This document shows, piece after piece, positions 57,591 through 64,000 of a stretch of 64,000 nucleotides of DNA (its first letter is position 1; each line of letters starts with the position of its first letter). The notes beneath the pieces were generated by a model. It was not told where the DNA came from. It did not search any database and saw only the letters and a program-made list of their open reading frames with translations. Source of the stretch: Cololabis saira (taxonomy: Eukaryota; Chordata; Actinopteri; Beloniformes; Belonidae); NCBI RefSeq assembly GCF_033807715.1, contig NC_084597.1:7514166-7578165 (forward strand), in the 5' to 3' direction. Both the position numbers and the translations under genes were made by a program.

Positions 57591-58150
57591 TAAAAAAACT
57601 ATTAAGTAAAACAAATTAAACCAAAAATAAATAAATAAATTTGAAATAAAGAAAACTTCAACCCAAAATTAATAAATATTGAATTAAAAGATTCTACCTG
57701 AAATAAATAAATGAATATTAGATAAAAAAAACTTTAACCTGAAATAATAAATAAATATTGAATAAAAAACTTAAAACTGAAATAAATAAACAAATCCAAG
57801 CCACAAATAGCCATCAATTACTCATCAAAAGAAAGTTACGTCCACCACCTCAATCCCCCACAAAAAACAGAGAACTAAACGTGCACGTGTTCCTTTTACA
57901 GGTGCATGTTTATTTCCTCAAAAATACTCTTAACAATATGAATTGATATAAAACTATAACCAATATATTATATATTGGCTAAAGTTTGCAGCTTATATAC
58001 GACCAACTGGTCATGTGTCCACTCTTTTTGAACAGAGGTGAATGCAGAGGGCGTTAACAAATACCGTAAATGTTAATCAGGGCTGCTTTGAAAAACTAAA
58101 ATCTCTAGTCCAGACAGAGATGGAGACAGAGATTCCTACCTGAGTGGCAG
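57591..58150. other. AT-rich low-complexity, unassigned
   Basis: AAATAAATA-rich. The words TCAACCTGAAATAA/ATAAATATTGAATAAAAAA recur every 40-60 bp between 57300 and 57790, suggesting a decayed tandem repeat. Confidence 0.4.
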
Positions 58151-58159
58151 CTCAGGTAG

Positions 58160-59206
58160 GTGACTCAAGCCCCACGATACCGTTTGACGTACATGCAAGA
58201 AAATCGCTACACACCTGTATCATGTCGCAACTTAAAGAAAAGTCTCTTGGCGCCATGGCCTAAACCGAACAGGAAGTCGGCCATTTTGAATTAATCGTGT
58301 AATTTTGGCGCAATTTATGCCATTTCTTCGGCCGTTAATACGGCCCGAACCGTAACGTGCACCCAGGTGTGTGATACATCAAAATGTGCGTCTCCATCCT
58401 GTGACTACACGCATTACTTTTCTCTTTCAAAAGCGTTACCGTGGCGACGCTAGACGCCAAAAAGCGCGCCCCCCTTCATCTGATTGGTTCAGACAGAAAA
58501 AACTTTGCGCCTCAAGCCCCTCAATACGGTTTGACGTACATGAACGAAAATCGGTACACACCTGTATCATGTCGCAACTTAAAGAAAAGTCTCTTGGCGC
58601 CATGGCCGAAACCGAACAGGAAGTCGGCCATTTTGAACATTTTGAATTAATCGCGTAATTTTGGCGCAATTTATGCCATTCCTTCGACAGTTAATACGGC
58701 CCGAACCGTAATGTGCACCCAGATGTGTTATACATCAAAATGTTCGTCTCCATCCTGCGACTACGCGCATTACTTTTCTCTTTCAAAAGCGTTACCGTGG
58801 TGACGCTAGATGCCAAAAAAAAGCGCCCCCCCTTCATCTGATTGGTTCATATTTGATAGTTTCACCAAAAGTCACCAAATTTTGCATGCAAGGCAAGTCA
58901 TGGTTTGCATTAATGGCCGTGGCAAAATGGCTCAACAGCGCCCCCTAGAATACTTGTCTCTGCCATAACATTTGAATGGTTTGACATAGAGAGTCGTGGG
59001 TGGTGTCATGGGACTCTGTAATGAGTCCTTGACCTTCATTGGCCTGAAATAGCCCCGCCCCTTCTTCTGATTGGTTGTCCCTTTTTTCTGCTATAACTTT
59101 TGAATGGTTTGACATAGGAAGTCGTGGGTGGTGTCATCTCTGATATGCTTATGGGGGGCGGTGGACGTGAGTGCGAGGGCCCGTTCATCGCTGCTTGCAG
59201 CTTTAA
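58160..59206 (-). repeat. Hairpin-ended repeat, inverted copy
   Basis: The reverse complement gives the 5' terminus TTAAAGCTGCAAGCAGC (ending at 59206), the 128-bp sub-repeats and two 460-bp units. The 3' part is lost. The TTAA at its 5' tip was the target of the MITE at 59207. Confidence 0.88.
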
Positions 59207-59537
59207 AGGAGCTTGAGGCTCCTTTTAAGAAATGAGACTCTCTAGCGCCACCCTTCACCACGACGGCCATCGGGGGTACTGCGGGCAACAGTGAAGCCGG
59301 CACGGGAGAACGGGGAGAACGTGCATGCAGCGTCATGTGACGTCACATCCGCAGCCCAGCGCGGGAAATTCGGGACCGAATTGCAGCACATTTTGCAGCA
59401 CACAGCCTGTTCAAGGCAACGGAGAGATACACTAGAACTTTTGGTTTGGAACGCTTCATCTGACATTATTACTAGAAAACTTAAAATGTATACGGATTTT
59501 TTTCATAAATCTTGCCACAATCCGGCCTCAAGCTCCT
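59207..59537 (-). mobile_element. TTAA-flanked MITE, copy 3
   Basis: AGGAGCTTGAGG / CCTCAAGCTCCT ends; TTAA at 59203-59206 and 59538-59541. Inserted exactly at the tip of the hairpin-ended repeat. Confidence 0.88.
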
Positions 59538-59541
59538 TTAA

Positions 59542-60361
59542 TTTATACTTGTTTATAATGATGCACACATGGAACCTGAACTATAAGGTAACTCCGCCAT
59601 CTGCTTCGAGGCGTCATGAGACCCAAGACTCTCTCAGAATTTGCATGACATGAGACTCCCGCACGGTTCACATACATCAGGCGGCACCGTTACTGAAACT
59701 TCAGTTAAAAATAAATAAATAAAAGACATGTGCGTTCATGAACGTGTCTCCCTCGGTGGAGCCCTGGAGGCAACACCTGGGAGGTTGTGCGTCATCCGTG
59801 TACGACCGCCACAGCTGTCTCTGAGACACACACACATACGCAAATAATCTTCACGTATCACTGCTTTAATTACTGGCTGTTGTAGTTTTGTTAGCTGCCT
59901 CCCTTTGCCCCGTGGCACGCAGTGGTCTTTTTTTCTTTATGTGTCCCTGCATGTTTTCCAACTATTATGACAATAAAGTAACCGAGAGGCAGGGATGTTG
60001 CTCCGAGCTGAGCTGAAACATTAAACAAGAGCAATGCTCTTGGAGGGAGTTTGAGTCTCTACAAGAGAGACTCATTCAGAAAAAACCCAATGTGGTCTAA
60101 AATGAATGAAAAGTGAATGAAAAGGTAATATCCACAGAGTGATTATGTATTTATGGCCTCTTTAGGGCAGGGGCGTCATGGGTATGAAGGTACGGCAGCC
60201 GCCACACCTCGGCTTCAGGGGAAAATGTAAATGTTTGTTTTTTAAATACATTTATGGAATTACTCTGTGTCTATTTGTATTGATTATTCTATTACTTAAT
60301 ACATATAGAATAACTACAAATGCAAATCAGAACAACATGATCGATTTCACTAGTTACTATA
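59542..60361. other. Unassigned stretch
   Basis: Nothing recognised. Confidence 0.3.
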
Positions 60362-61102
60362 CACTGCAAATTTAATCATTATTTCTAGTTAAAATGTCTA
60401 ATTTTTAATCCAAAAAATTCTCATTACATTTAAGACAAGACTCAAAAACAACCATTTTCACCTGTTTCAAGTACATTTTCACTTAAAATAGTAGAACAAT
60501 CTGCCAGTGGAACAAGATTTTTTTGCTTGTAATGAGAAGATAAATCTTGTTCCACTGGCAGATTTTCCTACTTATTTATATTAATTTTATATTTAATTTA
60601 TATTTTTCGGGTTTATTTTCGGGTTTGTTTTCGGGTTTTTTCGGGTTTATTTTCGGGTTTTTTCGGGTTTATTTTCGGGTGTGTTTCGGGTTTTTTCTGG
60701 TTTATTTTCGGGGTTTTTTCGGGTTTATTTTAGTTTTTTTTCGGGTTTATTTTCGTGTGTGTTTCGGGTTTCTTCGGGTTTATTTTCGGGTTTATTTTCG
60801 GGTTTTTTCGGGTTTATTTTCGGGTGTGTTTCGGGTTTTTTCGGGTTTATTTTAGGGTTGTTTCGGGTTTATTTTAGGGTTGTTTCGGGTTTATTTTCGG
60901 GTGTGTTTCGTTTTTTTTTGGGTGTGTTCCGGGTTTTTTCAAGTGAAAATTTACTTGAAACAGGTGAAAATGGTCAAATAACAAGTTATTTTTCTGGTGA
61001 TGACTCCTGTTTTAAGTGTAATGAGATTTTCTGACTAAAAATGAGACATTTTAACTAGAAATAAGACAAAAATTCCTGGTAAGATTTTGAGTTTTTGCAG
61101 TG
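60362..61102. mobile_element. Palindromic MITE (CACTGCAAA / TTTTTGCAGTG), copy 2, with TTTCGGG minisatellite
   Basis: Ends CACTGCAAA and TTTTTGCAGTG. Inverted pairs include TTTTCACCTGTTTCAAGTA with TACTTGAAACAGGTGAAAA. The middle is replaced by a run of TTTTCGGGTTTAT-type units at about 60605-60940, absent from copy 1 (9970-10202). No clear target duplication. Confidence 0.82.
60605..60940 (+). repeat. (TTTTCGGGTTTAT)n-type minisatellite
   Basis: Irregular units of 11-18 bp sharing TTTTCGGGTTTAT, TTTCGGGTGTG and TTTTCGGGTTTTT. FSGLFSG-type frames are artefacts. Confidence 0.93.
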
Positions 61103-61870
61103 AGCGAGACTGCATTTGAAAAAGTTCACATTTTCTTGACCACACAGATAAGCTACATAAACTTCTGTGATGAGTATTTGCTGGACGTGTTGATTGATAC
61201 TCTAGTTAAGTTCTGTGACTCGTAACCTTGCCATACCTTAGCTTCCACTGAATTGACGCCACTGCTTTAGGGGCTTTGTGGTTGTTCCTTTTAGCCTTGT
61301 CCCCCTTAAAGGTAACAGAGACGTTTGAAAGAAGCATTTGTGCTTTCTTTATCGTGTTTTGTCACAGTGGCGGAAAGTGGAAAAAGTGCTTGTAAGGGGA
61401 AGCTACAGTAACTTCAGTCGTGGGAGAAAGAATGTAACCTAGCAACGGCAAAGTGCTCTACCCATTAAAAACTCAAATGAAGCAAATAAGAGGACGACGA
61501 AGGAAACAAAACCACCAGCTACGTCTGACAAAATCTGCATCCAGCAGATAAATCATACTTTGCAGCAGAAGAGAACGTGAGAACACGGCTGACTGCACCG
61601 AAACAAAGCTTCCTGCTACGCAAAAACATCCCTTATAGGAAAACAAAAGGACTTATTTACATGTTAAAATATCCATTTCAGCTTTATTTAAAAGAAAATC
61701 CAGCTCTCGTGATAGCATTCACCCCTGCTAACTTTGGACTCCTGTCCCGGTCATGTCTTACGCCAACTATGAAACTAGAAGCAACAAAGAGACTCGAGAA
61801 ATGAAAAGCGGGAGAGAATTTCACAAATTGACTGAAAAAGTAAATTTTGGAGTGAAGTTTTGTAAAGTAA
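61103..61870. other. Unassigned stretch
   Basis: Nothing recognised. Confidence 0.3.
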
Positions 61871-61874
61871 CATA

Positions 61875-61911
61875 AACTTGTAGTTCTCCAGACCACTTTT
61901 TTGTGGTCTTG
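61875..61911. repeat. GTCTTG-rich repeat, second copy, left part
   Basis: CTTGTAGTTCTCCAGACCAC...GTGGTCTTG, matching the inverse of the end at 7819. It is split by the Harbinger element and continues at 62780. Confidence 0.6.
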
Positions 61912-62776
61912 GTGCCTGATTTACTAAAGGTTTGCGTGCGTAAAAACGTGTGCAAACTTGACATCACCCGCAAACCAATGTGCAAGCTGATCTACTAACA
62001 GCGTGCAAAGAGGACTGCGCCTCTCAAATGAGCAAAATAGCACACGCTGTTCATTTAGTACTTTTGCCCTGATGAATAATCAATATGGGGCGTACCCGCC
62101 AGAAAGCGCTAAATACTGGGAGGGGAAGATGCAAATATCTCCTTTTACCACACGCAATGAGATTTACCAAGCCTGAAAGTTATTGCGGGGATTGTGATTG
62201 CGTCTGTATTTAATACGTTGGAAAGGAAGGTGCTAATCTGCCCAGCATTACGCACCGATGGCTGCTGTTATTGTGGCAAGGAGGCGACATCGCCAAAATC
62301 AAAGAATACGCAGAGAGAGAGTCTTTATTCTGCTGCATGCTATTTTAAAAATGGTTGCACAAGTTTTATTAAAGGCCACTTTTTCTTTAGTTCTTCGCCT
62401 TATATCTTGCCACCTTCTTTTAACCTCATCTGCCGTTCTTTTTGTCTTACCAACTGCATTTATTCTATCGCAGATTTTCTCCCATATTGCGTTTCTTTTG
62501 GTAATGTTTACATTTGTTTGCTGTAGTTCATGAATGTGTTTATTTGCCTCTTCCACTAATATCTCTAACTCCAACTCGTCAAATGTCCTTTTGGGCTTGC
62601 GACTTTCCTGCTTTCCATCCAGACTCTCATTTAAATACTGCTGTTTGCACCTGTTATCAATTGCGCAAGCATTCTTAGTTGATCACCCGCAAAACACACA
62701 ACAACAGCACGTGCAAACTTTTTCAGTGCACACGCAATTTAGTACTCTTTATTTAGGATCTTAGTAAATCAGGCCC
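61912..62776 (-). mobile_element. PIF/Harbinger-like element with a Myb/SANT frame
   Basis: Ends GTGCCTGATTTACTAA and, inverted, GGGCCTGATTTACTAA. The triplet TTG flanks both ends (61909-61911 and 62777-62779). Internal words TTTGCGTGCG...GTGTGCAAACTT recur inverted near the right end (AGTGCACACGCAA). It keeps the Myb/SANT-like protein but no DDE nuclease, so it is a deleted derivative. Confidence 0.85.
62299..62682 (-). pseudogene. Harbinger Myb/SANT-like DNA-binding protein fragment
   Basis: The minus-strand open frame contains KPKRTFDELELEILVEE, then RNAIWEKICDRINAVG, KRTADEVKRRWQDIRR and a basic tail. This is the tryptophan-spaced trihelix/Myb-like domain encoded by the accessory ORF of PIF/Harbinger elements; the host protein NAIF1 derives from such an ORF. 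In the family it escorts the transposase to DNA and into the nucleus. No ATG precedes the domain in frame, because the frame opens just after a TGA at 62683-62685, and the C-terminal part is missing. A relic or an exon of a spliced gene. Confidence 0.7.
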
Positions 62777-62779
62777 TTG

Positions 62780-62860
62780 GTCTTGTCTCGGTCTCGACAG
62801 TCTTTGGTCTTGGTCTTGTCCTGGTCTCGGGTCTCCAGGTCTCGGACTCCGATAATTGAC
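62780..62860. repeat. GTCTTG-rich repeat, second copy, right part
   Basis: GTCTTGTCTCGGTCTCGAC...GGTCTCGGGTCTCCAGG, matching the inverse of 7705-7750. Confidence 0.6.
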
Positions 62861-64000
62861 AGAATCTGGTGATCAGCAGTTCTTCCTCTTGTTAAAGTAC
62901 AGTTTTGTAAACTGATTTAATGTTTTGGTGCATGTGCATGTGTCTGTATTTAATTACAGTTTTGTGTTTATAACGGCCTTTGTAGAATTAAAAATAATAA
63001 ATCCAATAGACCTACGTCCAAGTTTTCTAAGGTTCAAGGAAAAAAAACACAAGTCGAAGTTTTGGCTGATATTCGCCCACAAAAATGCTGTGAAGGTCTT
63101 TTATTGCAAAAAAGTACAATTTTAAAGAATCGGTTCACAGGAGAGCATCACATGTTCCGCGGTCCAAGATAGCTCTGATCTCTCTCTGTCTTTTCTTCTC
63201 TTTTATAGCTGGTTCAGACATAGTATGACACTAACTGCATTGTTTTGTAGGCCCCGATTCTGCACATCTGCCAGAAATTTCTTTGAAGTCATGATTTTCC
63301 CTCTTATCATTTTATGAGCTCTGCCCCCGAGGAGACTGGAGCCTCTTCGTACAGTTTTCTATATTATCATTATTTGGCTATCATCCGTTTGCCACAGTTT
63401 TTCAAGGCCCCCTCCCTTATCATGTTGTGAGGTTCTTCCATTTCCCCAGCACACTTTTTCTTGTCTGATTCTAGTCTAAATGATTATAAAATATTTGAAT
63501 GATTATATAAAAAAATGATTATATAAAAATGATTATATAAAAATAACCTCAACACCTTGTTTGAATAAATATATGAATAATATTTGCATATCGTTGTGAT
63601 TGATTAAGCATCAGGTCCATTTCAGTGATGCTGATATACAGTGTTATCTGATTACTATAATGGTAAATAATGTAATTTCAATCTTTAATATCTAAAATTC
63701 AGGTTTCATCTCCAAATTCAGTCCAATTTAAATCAGTAACATTTACTATTCCTTCCTTTTCTGAGGTGGAGGGGGGTGTTGGAGCTGGTTATTCTGTTAG
63801 AGGACTTTATAATAACAAACTGTAGCCACCCGAGTGCAATAACCTGTCTCTTTGAAAGTGCAATAACCTTTGCCCGCTAAATACCTCACGTATTTTTGCA
63901 CATGTAAATATTATCCATTTTTTTGTGTTTACTATTTTTTCTCTTGTACATTACTAATTTTTCTACATTTTATATTGCTCTTTTTTTATTATTTAGCTAT
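62861..64000. other. Unassigned right edge
   Basis: AT-rich, with three ATGATTATATAAAA repeats at 63510-63545. The last 150 bp (GTGCAATAACC..., TTGCACATG, TTGTACATTACTA) resemble a retroposon 3' UTR, but this is not certain. Confidence 0.3.

Overview
The window looks like intergenic DNA from a teleost fish, and I find no host protein-coding gene in it. The evidence for a fish is a Gmr1-type Ty3/gypsy retrotransposon (a deuterostome lineage first described from cod), Tol2-like and other short hAT elements, PIF/Harbinger elements, many 5'-truncated LINE tails, long GT, AT and CCTT microsatellites, and a high-copy repeat with GGGCC/GCAC terminal hairpins. I cannot name the species. Almost all long open frames are microsatellite translations, repeat shadows or transposon remnants. 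The only intact large gene is the Gmr1-like gag-pol at 2988-7283.

Layout. 0-8 kb: a hAT MITE with a perfect 8-bp target-site duplication (TSD), then a three-level nest in which a GTCTTG-rich repeat is split by a Harbinger element (CTG TSD), which is itself split by a complete Gmr1-like element with identical 302-bp LTRs and a perfect 5-bp TSD. 8-22 kb: hAT remnants, TTAA-flanked MITEs, two of the six copies of a hAT MITE with CAGGGGTCGGCAACCC ends, LINE tails, an 11-bp minisatellite, a Tol2-like MITE carrying a 650-bp CCTT tract, and a foldback element. 22.3-34.95 kb: a 12.6-kb head-to-tail array of a hairpin-ended repeat with internal tandem units of about 128, 460 and 42 bp. Inside it lies a 5.2-kb tandem duplication (period 5216 bp). 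35-50 kb: a possible transposon-borne peptide, a second foldback, more LINE tails and MITEs, GT tracts, and a second Tol2-like MITE flanked by an unusual duplication of about 107 bp. 50-64 kb: a 20-bp minisatellite, a hAT with a transposase N-terminal relic, AT tracts, a hAT carrying a 41-bp minisatellite, more copies of the families above, and a second GTCTTG repeat split by a Harbinger element that keeps a Myb/SANT frame.

The insertion order can be read from the nesting, because many elements have recognisable TSDs: 8 bp for hAT, 3 bp for Harbinger, TTAA for one MITE family, 6 bp for the foldbacks, 5 bp for the LTR element. The most recent event is probably the Gmr1-like insertion (identical LTRs, open frame). 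The near-identical part of the 5.2-kb duplication also looks recent. Stretches with no recognisable repeat (for example 13.1-14.4, 38.7-39.4 and 49.8-50.5 kb) are listed as unassigned. All family assignments rest on motifs read by eye; no database search was run.
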